64,000 bases of DNA from positions 41,364,282 through 41,428,281 of the forward strand of contig NC_080064.1 of assembly GCF_949987535.1 (NCBI RefSeq). Direction: 5' to 3'. This stretch comes from Balaenoptera acutorostrata. Its lineage: Eukaryota; Chordata; Mammalia; Artiodactyla; Balaenopteridae. Within the stretch, counting starts at the first letter, position 1. Each line of letters begins with the position of its first letter. The notes under the pieces are model-generated. The model had not been told where the DNA came from. It did no database searches and saw nothing but the letters and a program-made list of their open reading frames with translations. A program made the translations under genes and the position numbers. This document shows positions 43,307 through 54,333 of this stretch, piece by piece.

Positions 43307-44094
43307 CAAACACATGTTCATATGTGGTAAGAAAGAGACCATTACTTCTGAGACGATAAATTTCCAAAGCAAAGTATAATTCCCTCGCAAAGAAAAAAAA
43401 ATGTGGTTGATTGATTATTTATATCTTTTTTCAAAAAGTCGTATTCTTTAATAAAACAAGAAAGGAAGACAACTTTGAAAAAAATATGGATGCCCAAATA
43501 GCTTTGGTAATGGTGTGAATTCAGTTCCAAGAACTCTACAGGCCACTGCTGCCTGGAAAGTGATTTATGAGACCCATCTGGAAGAGCAGTTTGATAGTCA
43601 GATGGAACACATCAAAATGAAAACATCTATATAATGCATGTCCATAATAACCCAGGTCCTTTTTTAAACGCGACCAACATGTTACAAGTAGCCAGGCCTA
43701 TACTAGGAAATTATCCCAGCCTACACTTGGCTCATCCTGCTCTCGGGTTACAGACTTCCATATTTCTGGGATCACATTTCCAGCTCAGACACCCTGTTTA
43801 GACACTTCTTATATCTGGTTCATCAGACTCTGGCTGTCTACTCTGTGCTCCAAGTTTTGTGGTTCTGCTCATTTCCCTGATTTCAGGGTTACGACATCAT
43901 CAATTAAGAGATTGCTTCCTCATCTCCTGCCCTAGGCCTCAGTGAACCCAGAACTCTTGCGCAAGTAAAGAAGATTTTGGACCATGGAATAATAATTCAT
44001 GGTCCAAAATATTGAGAAAAAGTAAGAAAGAGAAAAAAAAATAATGCATGTGTTATTTTTTAAATGCTGAATACAAGTTGTTAGTAAAAATCTG
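43307..44094. other. unique sequence with a perfect inverted repeat
   Basis: No repeat family is recognised. At 43974-44010, ATTTTGGACCATG and CATGGTCCAAAAT form a perfect 13-bp stem around an 11-nt loop. Confidence 0.45.
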
Positions 44095-44275
44095 CAATTA
44101 TAAAGCATTTTGCAATCTGTAAAATATTTTTACATCTATGTCATCATTGATCTCACACTAATGTTATGAGGAAGCGAAGGCTGAGAGGAGTCTCCTTATA
44201 GCCAGTAGAGGAAACTAAGGCTCACAGAAGTTAAAGTCTAGTCTAGTCTAGTCTAGTCACAGTCTAGTCCCAGGC
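44095..44275 (-). mobile_element. MIR SINE, reverse orientation, with (GTCTA)n
   Basis: 'gtcatcattgatctcacact' and 'gaggaaactaaggctcacag' are a reversed MIR. It is interrupted by four GTCTA pentamers (44236-44255) where MIR has ordinary sequence. Confidence 0.75.
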
Positions 44276-44324
44276 ATATATACATATGCTAGAGGCCTAA
44301 CCAAATCTTACTCTAAATCCATTC

Positions 44325-44440
44325 CTTTCTCTGTCTTTTTCTCTGTCCTTCCTCTCTCTCTCCTGTCTCTCTGTCTCTCTCTTCATTTCCTTTTCTTTCT
44401 CTCCTTCTCTCTCTTTTTCTCTTTTTCTTTCAATTACTCC
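44325..44440 (+). repeat. (TCTC)-rich pyrimidine tract
   Basis: About 115 bp are almost purely C/T ('ctctctctctcctgtctctc'). This is a homopyrimidine/homopurine region able to form triplex DNA. Bases 44441-44875 hold nothing recognised. Confidence 0.9.
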
Positions 44441-44875
44441 TCCAAACTGTCAAACTAATGAAATCAGTACTGTAACTTTTTTGTTGCAGCCTACATCTGT
44501 GACTTCTTAACACTGTTGCGTACCATGAAACAAAGAAATCTAACTTCCGTTTTTAGAAAATTATGCAACTCACAACTAATGAGGATTTGGGGGAAGACAT
44601 TAATCAGACAGTGATACTTTAAGTGATCAATGTCACACAATCCATCTGAAAGCAAGAGTCAAGGAAGAGAGATACTTTGGGGAAGGGAAAGGAGGGAAAA
44701 AATGAGTAGTGGGGACTGGAAGTATATATTTTTTACTTCCTTTGTGAGTATGTTCACAAACACAACCCAGAGACCTGGAAGTGAAGACGGACAAGAGAAG
44801 ACAGGCAATGCAGCTACTTGGGGATTACATGGTAAAGCTAAAGTCAGATAGGCATATATTTAAAATCTTTCTCTG

Positions 44876-45010
44876 GGGCTCTCAACTTTATTACCTTGCT
44901 TAAGTTACTAAAATTACTGATTATTAATATCTCAACTTCTTCATTTGTTAAAAGACATTAAGATTTACTTCAGAGGGTTAATGAAAATTAAATAAGAAAA
45001 TGATAGAAAA
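44876..45010 (+). mobile_element. MIR SINE fragment
   Basis: 'attaccttgcttaagttact' and 'gagggttaatgaaaattaaa' fit a diverged MIR. Confidence 0.55.
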
Positions 45011-45029
45011 TCAACAAATTCTACTTCAC

Positions 45030-45640
45030 TGCCTCTTTATGGATGACAGTTCCAGTTTTCTTTGATACAATTCTCCACCACGCAGAAGGAGAGAAATATT
45101 CTAAACTCCCCAACAGAAGATCATTCCGGTCTAATATATTCAAGCTCAAATGGGAAATATCAGGTCTGAGAGACAGAGGTAGGGGCAGGAAGAAGACAGG
45201 CAGAACTACGAGGACACTTTCCTCCGGGAGCTAGGTAAACAGCTCTGTAAAATTTTCCACAGATAGTGGTTTGGATTCCTGAGTATTAAGATGCAGGAAA
45301 CTGGTTCAGGGGTGCCTAGACCCCTCTGCAGACCTCTCTATTTGAATCCAAACCTGCCTTGAATCTCTTATGGATGCAAAATATGGGCCACGGGCACAGA
45401 TGCACCTGTCCTACATGCAGGGAGGGCAAAGCTGGCGGAGTCCCAGGATACGGCCATGTTGTGCTCAGTCGGCTGCATTCCCAAGCACGACTAGAAACCC
45501 GTATGCAGCAATCTATTTTGGGTTTCTGCTCACGCTGAAGACAATATGCTCTTAACTTTCTTCCTATGATATTTCCCTCCTGCAAGTTTTTAAAACCAAC
45601 CACTATTTTGACCAACATAATTATAAAGTCCTAGAATCCC
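45030..45640. promoter_or_regulatory. CpG-retaining unique segment
   Basis: About 600 bp without recognised repeats hold a dozen or so scattered CpGs ('ccacgcag', 'ttccggtc', 'ctccggga', 'ggcggagt', 'gatacggcc', 'cagtcggc', 'cccgtatg'), while the surrounding DNA is nearly CpG-free. The frames here (45043-45234 plus, 45316-45618 minus) show no known domain. It could be a conserved element or a relatively young unidentified insertion. Confidence 0.3.
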
Positions 45641-45724
45641 TCTAGCCTACATGTCTGAGAGGACACACACCAAATCTGAGGTAAAGGGGGTATACTATCT
45701 TTGGGCCATGGTTTGTGTTATATA

Positions 45725-45835
45725 TAATATATACATTGTCCATTTTAACAGCCATATGAGTTAAGTAATATTATCAAGTAAACAGAAGAGCCAAGAGTTG
45801 AGCCCAACTAAGATTGACCATGCTCTTCCCTGTAT
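45725..45835 (-). mobile_element. MIR SINE fragment, reverse orientation
   Basis: 'cattttaacagccatatgag' and 'aagagccaagagttgagccc' belong to a reversed MIR. Confidence 0.55.
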
Positions 45836-45909
45836 AAAAGTTGATCAATTGGTCAGAAGGTAAAATAATTTCAAAACCATAAGAGGCCTATTTGGGTGGT
45901 GGGCAAAGT

Positions 45910-46035
45910 TAGTTCAGCTAGGTTCTAGCTCTCTGGTTTTGGTTTCTTTCTCACAAGCTGTATAAGTCTGAACAAACTTCTTCCCTTTCCTGGATCTATT
46001 TGAGAATATATAAAATGTAAATTGAACTAACTAAT
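45910..46035 (+). mobile_element. MIR SINE fragment
   Basis: 'gctaggttctagctctctgg' and 'ctgtataagtctgaacaaac' fit a diverged MIR. Confidence 0.55.
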
Positions 46036-46081
46036 CTGGAAAGTCCCTGATACCTCTGGCAGCTAGGATCCCTCACATCTT

Positions 46082-46130
46082 ATGAGGATGATGATGATGA
46101 CAATGACAACAAAGACAATAATGACAATGA
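46082..46130 (+). repeat. (GAT/AAC)n trinucleotide tract
   Basis: 'gatgatgatgatgac' grades into 'aatgacaacaaagacaat'. Confidence 0.8.
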
Positions 46131-46570
46131 CATTCACTGCATTTGTTGAATGCTTACTATATGCCATACCCTGTAGCAAATGTTTTATAATGGAGGGTAA
46201 AGGAGGAAAGTTAAAATGAAGTATTTCAGACAGATAACACAGTATGTATAAAGGGCTTGCGTAAGAGAACAGCAAGGCCCTCTTAAGTAGCTGTAGTCCT
46301 AGAAAGGATGTATAAAATGAAAATAATGAGTCAAGGATAGATAGTAGTCCAATGTGACTAGAGCACATAAAAGGACAGCTTTTGAATGTAAAACAAAGAG
46401 TTAGTTCTTTACCTTATAGAACCATAGGTTAACTGAAGAGTTTGAGCAGGACACTGACACAAGCAAATTTACTTTTTAGAAAGATTATTTTGACTATTAT
46501 ATGAAAGACAGATTAGAGAGGAGCAAATAATCTAAAACAGGGATGACAGAGGGCTGAAAGAGTATGTGGC
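46131..46570 (-). mobile_element. L2 LINE, reverse orientation
   Basis: 'ttgaatgcttactatatgcc', 'gggcttgcgtaagagaacag' and 'gagcaggacactgacacaag' follow a reversed L2. More pieces follow at 46690-46755 (terminus) and 46890-47410. Confidence 0.7.
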
Positions 46571-46689
46571 AATGGGGACATGGGAAAACAAATATCAGAC
46601 ATGCCATATATTATCATTATTAGCTGCTGCAACAGTAAAGTACATTTGTAAAGTACCTAGTCGAGAGTTTTTCTAGACCCATCAATTCC

Positions 46690-46755
46690 TCTCCTTCATT
46701 CATTCACTCATTTATACATTCAAAGATTTTTGTTATGTACCTATTTTATACTAGT
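46690..46755 (-). mobile_element. L2 LINE terminus fragment
   Basis: 'cttcattcattcactcattt' and 'tatgtacctattttatacta' are a reversed L2 end, distinct from the flanking copy. Confidence 0.5.
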
Positions 46756-46889
46756 TTTTTTTTCTTTTAGCAAAAATAATCTGTACTAGTGAGAGAAAAT
46801 GAATGTCTAACTATTCCTACTCACCCCCAGACACGCTAGAAGCTTTCTCACCACTCTGCTTTTACTCCCACCACACTCTCTGAAGGAAT

Positions 46890-47410
46890 GTCCTTCCTGC
46901 CTTTTCCACTGGCCAGTGGATGTTTGGAAATGTGAGCTTAGACCTCTTAACAATACCTAGGAATGAAATGATGGATTCAACAGGTAAAGTTTGTAGATGG
47001 TACTTGAAGTAATAGGAACTGAAGAGTATGGATGAGAAGAGCAGGGAGCTTGTGTGAGGAGAGTAGGATGGAACCCTAGGGAATCCCAACACTTGGTGGT
47101 CCTCAAAAGAAAGGAAGTGTAAGAAAGAGAATGGGAAATAGATGGAGATGTGAGAAGAAAACCAAGATAGAATGTTGCCAAGAAAGACGAGGGAGGAAGA
47201 GTGATTCACCATGTCAAACGCTGAAGGTCATGTGAGATGAGGTTATAAAAGATATTTCAAAGTTTATTAAAGAAGCAATTCCAAATTGATTGGTGAAGGC
47301 AGATACCAGAGTGCAGTAGGTTGAAGACTGAAAGGAAAGTGAGGAAATAGAAGCAGTAAATATGTGAACTCTCTCAAAAATTTTGGCCATGAGGTCAAAA
47401 AATTTGATAG
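46890..47410 (-). mobile_element. L2 LINE, reversed coding end
   Basis: 'gaaccctagggaatcccaac', 'accatgtcaaacgctgaagg' and 'ccaaattgattggtgaaggc' match the reverse of L2 coding sequence. The 116-residue minus-strand frame at 46862-47212 lies inside this LINE and is not called as a host gene. Confidence 0.7.
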
Positions 47411-47479
47411 TGTCTTTCTTTACTATCTCATTGAGTGATTATGCTTCAGTGAGGTTCAATAAGCAGAAAGGTAAGAGTA

Positions 47480-47528
47480 CCCAGAATAGAACCTAGCACT
47501 GAGCATGTGCTTAACACTTGGTATTTGT
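47480..47528 (+). mobile_element. L2 LINE 3' end fragment
   Basis: 'gaacctagcactgagcatgt' is a plus-strand L2 terminus abutting a reversed one. Confidence 0.5.
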
Positions 47529-47830
47529 ATGCATTCAACATTTATTTAACAAACATTTATTGAGTGTTTACCAAATTCAAGGCATTGTTCTTAGCCATAG
47601 GGATACAAAACTGAGTAAAAACAGATGTGGCCTTGACCTCAAAGCATTTATGATCTATAGTGTGTACGTAGCAGGGAAGACATTAAACACATAATCATAC
47701 AAAATAAAACTGGAATAGAAAGCAGTTTGAATGAATTGTATATAAATACGAATGAGGGTCCCTCCTAGCAAGGACAGATTAGGCTGTATCTAAGCAGTCA
47801 ATGTGTTTTCCTAGACCTGAAGGTGAAGCC
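47529..47830 (-). mobile_element. L2 LINE 3' end, reverse orientation
   Basis: 'aacaaacatttattgagtgt', 'gttcttagccatagggatac' and 'cttgacctcaaagcattta' are a clear reversed L2 3' end. Bases 47831-48084 are unassigned. Confidence 0.85.
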
Positions 47831-48084
47831 CAAGCTGCAAAGAATAATTAAAAAAACAAAAACGACTCACTGGGAACTCTCCATGGTCCTGACCTGGGCT
47901 TGTGTATGTGTTCCCTGCCTGCAAGGGGATCTGGCCCCTCTTTCACTGGATCTTGCCAAATGCAGCTCAGATTCAGTAACCCTGCTGATATCTGGGCCTG
48001 CCTACAGCCAAAAGGATTCTAGTTTGCCTGATCTATCCCAGGCTTGAATAAAATCATGTGTGAAAAATGCAGGGGAGGCAAAAT

Positions 48085-48270
48085 TGTAGAGTGAAAGGCA
48101 TGCTGCCTTTGGAATCAGGGAAACTTGATTTCAGGTCCTGGTTCTTCCTTTTTCTAGTTGTGTGGCCTGAAACAGGTCACTTTATCTCTTTGAAGCTCAA
48201 ATTCTTCATCTGCAAATGAGGAGTATAATTAATGCCCATCCTAGTTCACAGCATTATTGAGGACTTGTGG
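48085..48270 (+). mobile_element. MIR SINE
   Basis: 'gctgcctttggaatcaggga', 'tctagttgtgtggcctgaaa' and 'aattcttcatctgcaaatga' mark a good MIR. Confidence 0.88.
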
Positions 48271-48864
48271 ACCCCAAAGTAAAAATAACATCACATAATC
48301 AGAATCTCTTTATTAAGGAGAATCATAAAGGCCTCATGATCCAAGCACAATGTATATGAAAGCACCTTGGAAAGCAGAATGAGTGATAAAAGGTGAATAA
48401 ATTATCCCTAAGTTTCTATACATTATCTTCAAAAACCATAAATTTAAGTGGGAACTACATGAGAAAAATTTAAATTGCACTATTTGTTTATTTATTTATT
48501 TCGATAAGGTATGTTTGGCTATACTGATAATCATGTTTCTAAAATACTAGCAAATGGACCATACTCTTGTTTGTAAAGTTTTTAAAAATCATCAACAACA
48601 TGCACATTGGCTTCTTAAATACTTTTTTGAATTGGCACTATCTGGAATGAGAGATGATAAGCATTGATTCCGACAGAGAATCATTACATCTGACAATGAG
48701 TATGCACTGAAGATATGCTTACACTGTTTAAAACTTACAAGATCAAACAAATATGACCAAGTGATCTATGACAAAGTTAATGCTCCGGTCTCTGTGGAGC
48801 TGAAGCTTGAGTGCCATTGCTTTATGAGCAAGCATCTGTAAGAAGCCACAAAGAATGACGGTGA
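48271..48864. other. unique AT-rich sequence
   Basis: Nothing is recognised apart from a short (TTTA) patch at 48485-48500. Confidence 0.4.
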
Positions 48865-49080
48865 AAAGTATCAGTTCTGCAAACATAAAAGTGTAGGTTC
48901 AAATCACAAACCTATGACTTACTTAACCTCTCTCTACCTCAGCTTCCTAAACTGTAAAATAAGAATGATAATAATAATACTTACTTCCTAGAGTTATTGT
49001 GAGGACTAGGTGCCTGTAAAGTATTTAAAACAGTGACTGACTTATAGGAAGCACTCAACTAATGATAGTTTTTATTTTTA
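48865..49080 (+). mobile_element. MIR SINE
   Basis: 'gtaggttcaaatcacaaacc', 'ctacctcagcttcctaaact' and 'gttattgtgaggactaggtg' show a full-length MIR. Confidence 0.88.
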
Positions 49081-49134
49081 TTTTGGAAGAATACTCTACT
49101 TTAGCTATAAGAAAGATTATAATATTAGACTTCA

Positions 49135-49300
49135 CTTGAGTCTTATGCATCATTTAATGTTACTTCAAACCCATAACTTTTAAAATGTGGAATTTGAGGC
49201 CTAGAGAGGGGAAATGATTTCTCTCAGGTCATGTAGAAACTTCACAGCAGGACTGGAAGTAGAATCCAGGCATCCTGACTTCCAATTCTGGGCTCTTTCC
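49135..49300 (-). mobile_element. MIR SINE, reverse orientation
   Basis: 'ttgaggcctagagagggga' and 'tcaggtcatgtagaaacttc' are the reversed MIR core. Confidence 0.75.
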
Positions 49301-49309
49301 TATCTCCTC

Positions 49310-49530
49310 ATTAGCCAAATGGCTCTGTCTCTGTCCCTCTCCTCTGATATCTGTTACATTATGTCAGAAGAGAGGGACACACTCTATCTTAATTAGAATC
49401 CATTTTATTTGTCTTCATCTCTCCTACTAAATTGTGAGCTCCTTAACAGAAGGACTGTATCTTACTTCTATCAGATTATGCAGCACCTGGCAGAGTGGTA
49501 CAAATATAAGTATTAATTGATTGTTTTTCA
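49310..49530 (+). mobile_element. L2 LINE 3' end
   Basis: 'aaattgtgagctccttaaca', 'gaaggactgtatcttacttc' and 'cagcacctggcagagtgg' give an L2 3' UTR. Confidence 0.82.
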
Positions 49531-49639
49531 TTATTAAATACAAGAAAAATTCAGATAGCAGGCATGCTCTGTACTAAGTAAATGGAATCAGCTCAATAAT
49601 AAGTTACTTCAAGAGGTTTGTTAATTAGAGATGATGTGA

Positions 49640-49725
49640 GAATAGAAAAAGTATTGAACTTAATGTTAGAGAATCTGGGTTCTAAGCTTGATCCTGTTAA
49701 TAACTGGGTGAACTTAGGCTGAGGT
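49640..49725 (+). mobile_element. MIR SINE 5' fragment
   Basis: 'ttagagaatctgggttctaa' and 'taactgggtgaacttaggc' are MIR, cut off by the L2 that follows. Confidence 0.65.
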
Positions 49726-49734
49726 GCCACTCAA

Positions 49735-49955
49735 CGTAGGGAGGATGAGTGAAATTCGAGAGGGATTAAAACTAGAAGGTTAGGTTATAAAGAGCTTTGA
49801 GATTCAGGCTAAAGAATTTGACCCTTATCCTTAAAACAAGGGAGAGAGGGAGATGGATTTTAAGGAAGTCAATGACATAATCTGGATAGTGTTTTAGAAC
49901 TATCACTCTGACAACTATGTGAAGAGCAAATTAGAGGAAGAAAGCCTTATGGTCA
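49735..49955 (-). mobile_element. L2 LINE, reverse orientation
   Basis: 'ttataaagagctttgagatt', 'aggaagtcaatgacataatc' and 'gaactatcactctgacaact' follow reversed L2. A reversed MIR fragment ('agttaagtgaaaagtaattt') follows at 49960-50065. Confidence 0.75.
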
Positions 49956-50334
49956 GAAAAACTACTTATTTTTAGCAGATTAAAATACTGATGAAAGAAG
50001 TTAAGTGAAAAGTAATTTGCTGAACGTCAGAAGGAGAATCAAGATTCAAAATCAGGTCACGGGATGCCAAAACCTGTGTCTACCTACCATACTCCCCCAA
50101 TACCCCTCAGATAAAGGACTTAGAGGACATGTGAAAATCCATGTCAAAAATATCAACTTTCTAATAATGTGAAATTTGATTATATGAACATAGTTTTTGT
50201 TAAGGGCATAACAAATGACAATGATTTTTTTCAAAAGAATCATCACATCCTGTTATGCTCATAAACTTACTAAATTAAAAGTTAAAAATTTATCCAGATA
50301 ATAACTTATGTATATGGGTGTTAATATAAAAAGA

Positions 50335-50385
50335 AATATATGCATATATATGTGTGAATACACATATACACACATATGCATACAA
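50335..50385. repeat. alternating purine-pyrimidine tract (TATG/CACA)
   Basis: 'atatgcatatatatgtgtga' and 'acacatatacacacatatgc' are partly self-complementary simple sequence. Bases 50066-50334 hold nothing recognised. Confidence 0.7.
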
Positions 50386-50449
50386 GTCTGAGCATACCTG
50401 TAAGTTAAATCAGATACAAATTTATTCCCAGATGCTTCAATTTAGAACT

Positions 50450-50665
50450 TCAACTGTTTGGTGGAAAATTTCTAAATTTAAAATCAGTAACCTTGGCTCA
50501 TATTCCAGTTCCACTTCTTACCAGCTATGTATTTTACAGTATATTCTTCATATCTTGGACCCTCTATTTCCTCATCTGTAAAATGGGAATAATTATGGGG
50601 TTGCTGTGGCGATCAGATGACATATGTAAACAAGCTTTGTAAAGAGCCTTAAACAAATGTAACAA
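50450..50665 (+). mobile_element. MIR SINE
   Basis: 'gttccacttcttaccagcta', 'tttcctcatctgtaaaatgg' and 'gttgctgtggcgatcagatg' mark a full MIR. Confidence 0.88.
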
Positions 50666-50671
50666 TATAAT

Positions 50672-51005
50672 GTTTAACAGTCCAGGCTCTGGAGTAGGAC
50701 TCAGCCCTAGTTCTGCTAGTTATTAACTATGGGACCTTGGGCAAGTCATTTAGTCTCTCTGAGCTCCAATTTCTTCATATGAAAAAAGTGAGTTTTATTA
50801 ACAGTTTTACCTGATAAGATCACATATATATGCATACATATAATGTTATATATAGTTAACATCTCTATATCTATATATTAATATCTGTCTACATCTATAG
50901 AGAGAGAAAAAGAGAGAGAAAGAGAGTGTACATACATTAGTCAATATAGATAAACACATGGCCTAGCATAGAATAAGCACACTGCATGTTAGTTATTGTA
51001 ATTTT
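50672..51005 (+). mobile_element. MIR SINE, tandem copy interrupted by simple repeats
   Basis: 'gtccaggctctggagtagga', 'gggaccttgggcaagtcatt' and the late 'agaataagcacactgcatg' are MIR. Between about 50825 and 50935, (TA)n and (GAGA)n simple sequence have expanded within it. Confidence 0.82.
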
Positions 51006-52394
51006 TATCATATGGCCATGGAAGGCAGCTAACTCATACTTAGTTGCAACAATGGCAAAGAAAGAAAAGAAAAATATGAACACATTAAAGAAAGTTAATG
51101 TGCTTTTTGCAATAATGAAACTGAAAAGACTAGAAGAGTCAGAGAGATAAAGCTCACTACTGCATGACTCAGTGACCTACTAATATTCTCACCCACTGTG
51201 TTATGTGTTCTAGGGCCATGGAAGACATATGACGCAGGCATGTGGTACAACTGACAATAAACCAAAGTATCAGGTCTATCCCTTTAGGCCTAAGGAGAAA
51301 CAAGTGATACAGACAGTGACCAGAGAAAGCATCTGAGGAGACACCGTGCCCTGAAGAAGAATGCCCTTGGAATTCTGTAGCAAAAACAAGCTGGGTGACT
51401 TTTAACACTAGAGTTAACCAAATAGTTCATTAAGCTAAACAGACAGAGAAAACGAGTGATCAGAGGAAGAGAGGGAGGTATGGAAGAGTAGAAGGCTCAG
51501 TCAAAAACTAGAGCCTGCCTGCTGTGGAGTCCCTCTCTGTTGTACCAGAAGGGTGTTCTTAATGAGAAAAACAAACAAAACAAAACAAAAAAAAACAAAG
51601 AAACCTCAACTGATGGAAAAAGTATGTCCATAGAAGGGAGAAAGAGAAGTTGGATCAACTGGAGTTCATTTGCAAAGACTGCAAGGAATTAGGGAGTGTT
51701 AGAGAGAATGGTTAGCTAGTCCAGTTTTAAGAGAGTAGAGAAATATAAAATGGCATGGAATAAAATATACCAGTGAGGATCTCTTCTAAGAATTTCCTAA
51801 GGATAGAAACAAGAAAGCAAATGGGGTTTTGAAACCATTTATGTTGTGTCCCACTTATCTCTTTGTAACTTAGTAATTCATTGGAATGATGTATCTTAGG
51901 TTAAAATTAATTGCTTTTTATGAGTCCTCACATAGCTGAGTTTTCAATTTGACATGAAATCAACAATAAAAGCTATCATGCCAGGGAAAGCAATTCAGTA
52001 CAATCTGTAGTTTAAAGCGATGTAAAAGAGGAGCTCTTATTTAAGCTTTAGAATTATGCATTTCACTTTAATTTCTTAAATGTGTCCTCCAAATGACATG
52101 ATCCACACTGGAAAGTAAACTTTTTTGCTTGAGCTTATTCTGCTTAGATTCATGTGTACATATTGAATGCAGTACAGTAAGGCTATTCCAAGACTTCCCT
52201 TGGATTAGCTTCTTGCCAGTCTAGTCTAGCAAGATTCTAGCCTCATACCCTTTAGGTAGCTCCATAGTTTTATTTCTAAAATTCTGCCTTCTCCTTCCCC
52301 TTCTTTAACCAAGCCAAAGCCCTCCATACGAGGAACTGGGCTAACCCCAGCAGTTTGACAAGTTCTGAATTGAAGCAGAAAACACAAAAAGGAA
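51006..52394. promoter_or_regulatory. repeat-poor unique stretch with AT-rich candidate element
   Basis: About 1.4 kb hold no recognised dispersed repeat, except an (AAAAC)n patch at 51570-51600. 51880-52090 is rich in homeodomain-like TAAT words ('taaaattaattgctttttat', 'ctttaatttcttaaatg'). Function is speculative. Confidence 0.25.
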
Positions 52395-52570
52395 ACCAAC
52401 ATTTAATGAGTACCTACTGTGTCTCCTCACAGTGGTAGGAGCTTTCACATTGATTATCATATTTAATGCTTTCAACAACTCTGTGAAATAGATATTATCA
52501 TCCCATCTTATAGATGGAGCCACTGAGGTTCAGAAAAGTTAATTAACATCCCAGAAGTCTCAGTCATTCT
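52395..52570 (-). mobile_element. MIR SINE, reverse orientation
   Basis: 'atgagtacctactgtgtctc', 'aacaactctgtgaaatagat' and 'cactgaggttcagaaaagtt' mark a reversed MIR. Confidence 0.88.
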
Positions 52571-53324
52571 CCGTGTCTATACTTCTGATATTGATCATGT
52601 GGTCAAACTACTCCTAAGTTCCTGAATTGCACTGTAAAATCATAGTTCTTCCCTAGTTAAGTGTTATCTAAGGCCCATAATTGGCTTTCAGAACCCAATT
52701 AGGAATTTTTATTCCAAGAATTCACCTAAAGTTCTCCTTTATCATAATGATGATGGCTTTGCCTTGCTCTTACCTGTTTCCCTCATAAGGAGCTAGACTC
52801 TAGCCCTTGACTGCCATACTTCTTGCCCAAACATCCATGTATGGTTCAACCATCTCTCAGGACACTGCTAATTCATCTCAAACATGTCAGAGCTCCTGGT
52901 ACATTCAAGGATATCCACAGAGTTAGAGCCTTCACACTGCTGGCTAAATAGAAATAAACGTTGACTGAAGCCACCACAAACCATTCTGTCTTGTACATGA
53001 TACTTGCTGCCCCTGCTGTTTCCTCATCTAGTTTGACTCTAGAAAGCTCTCATTGCTAATACCGAGCTCTCACTTTCCAGTTTCTGACTCTGCCTCCTTC
53101 CCATGTATCAGCATCCAGCTCCTCTGACGGAGCTCTTATGGCCTTCTCTTGAGAACATATTTTTGTTACTATGTTATCCATCCACAATGCTACCTCCTGG
53201 ATTAAAAACAAAAAAAAAAAAACAAAACAAAAAACTGTCAATATGACCATGTTTCTTTTATGGTTAAAGTAATCCATCGGCATCATCTACCAAAAAAGAA
53301 AAAAAAAAGAGAGAGAGAGAGAAA
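52571..53324. other. unassigned, partly L2-like, with A-rich tracts
   Basis: 52700-53100 has L2-like pyrimidine wording but no firm match. A-rich tracts lie at 53205-53235 and 53293-53310, the latter leading into (GA)n at 53310-53323. Confidence 0.35.
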
Positions 53325-53760
53325 GTCTAGGCTCCTTAACATGGTATTCAAGACCCTTCATGACCTTAATCCTTAATTCTACTTACCTCCCTAGCCTCAC
53401 CTCTGGCTACCACCAAAATACTATGCTCAAAATACGTTGAACTACAGTTACCTCCCTCAGGAGAGGAAGGTTTCTTATATGTATGTGTTTTACTCTTGTG
53501 TTTCTTCTACCTGGTTTGTCCTATATCCAGCTTCCTGGGCTGAACTCCCCTTCACCAACTTGTATTCACCTTCTAAGAAAGTAGTATTTAAATTGTGTTC
53601 TGAGAAGCTCTTAGAGTTCAGAGGAGACAAAGATGGAATAGGGAAGGGCCAAATTAATTACTATGTGACTCCATCCCCCACTGTATTAGAGGTATGCCTT
53701 TGTTAATGTTTCCTTTCAGATTCTTTGAATCCCAATACTCAGTTTAGGACTTGAAACCAA
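53325..53760 (+). mobile_element. L2 LINE 3' region
   Basis: 'ctaggctccttaacatggta', 'ttcaagacccttcatgacct' and 'gtgtttcttctacctggttt' are L2. The terminus appears near 'agtagatattaagaatattt'. The 89-residue frame at 53437-53706 lies inside it. Confidence 0.78.
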
Positions 53761-54194
53761 GTAGATATTAAGAATATTTTTTGAGTTTTGCCTGAGCCAG
53801 GCTCCCATTACTGATGTTGCATATCTTTAGACTTTTTAATAAGACATGTCACCAAGACCTTTAATAATGCCTGCAAATCTGTGCCTTGACTGGAGGTTTC
53901 AGGAACCTTGGATTTTAGTCCTTGAATACTCAGTTAAACCTCTCATGTGAGTCCCAGCAACTAATCTGCTTCCTTTAACTACAAAGGAAGGCCGATCCAG
54001 TGCTGGAAATCAGTCTTGGGTATTCTAAAACAGTAACTCTTTAGTTGAAATGAGGTTCAGCAAATATCTCCAGAGAACTGTCAGTCCTTCCTCTTGAGTC
54101 TGAACTACTTCACCACAATCAAAGGGTTCATGTTCTTTTTCCCAGATCAGGGTGTTAGTGTTTGTCCATTTTAACACACTTCATTGTTACCCAA
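53761..54194. other. unique sequence, nothing recognised
   Basis: No repeat or gene signature is visible. Confidence 0.4.
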
Positions 54195-54333
54195 CCTCCT
54201 GATCTGGGGTATTGGCTAAACATGCAGATTCCTGGACCTCACTTCAAAACTGCTAAGGAGGGGCCTGGGAATTTCTATGTTTAATAAGTGCCCCAAATGA
54301 TTCTCATGCTCAGGTAAATTTGGGAAACACTGT
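54195..54333. mobile_element. hAT-Charlie-type element (MER5/MER20-like)
   Basis: 'catgcagattcctggacctc', 'gaggggcctgggaatttcta' and 'tttgggaaacactg' follow the MER5/MER20 group of short hAT elements. Bases 54334-54699 hold nothing recognised. Confidence 0.75.

Noticed and set aside
45316..45618. 100-residue minus-strand frame in the CpG-retaining segment
   Set aside because: No domain. The slightly GC-richer composition makes long chance frames more likely.
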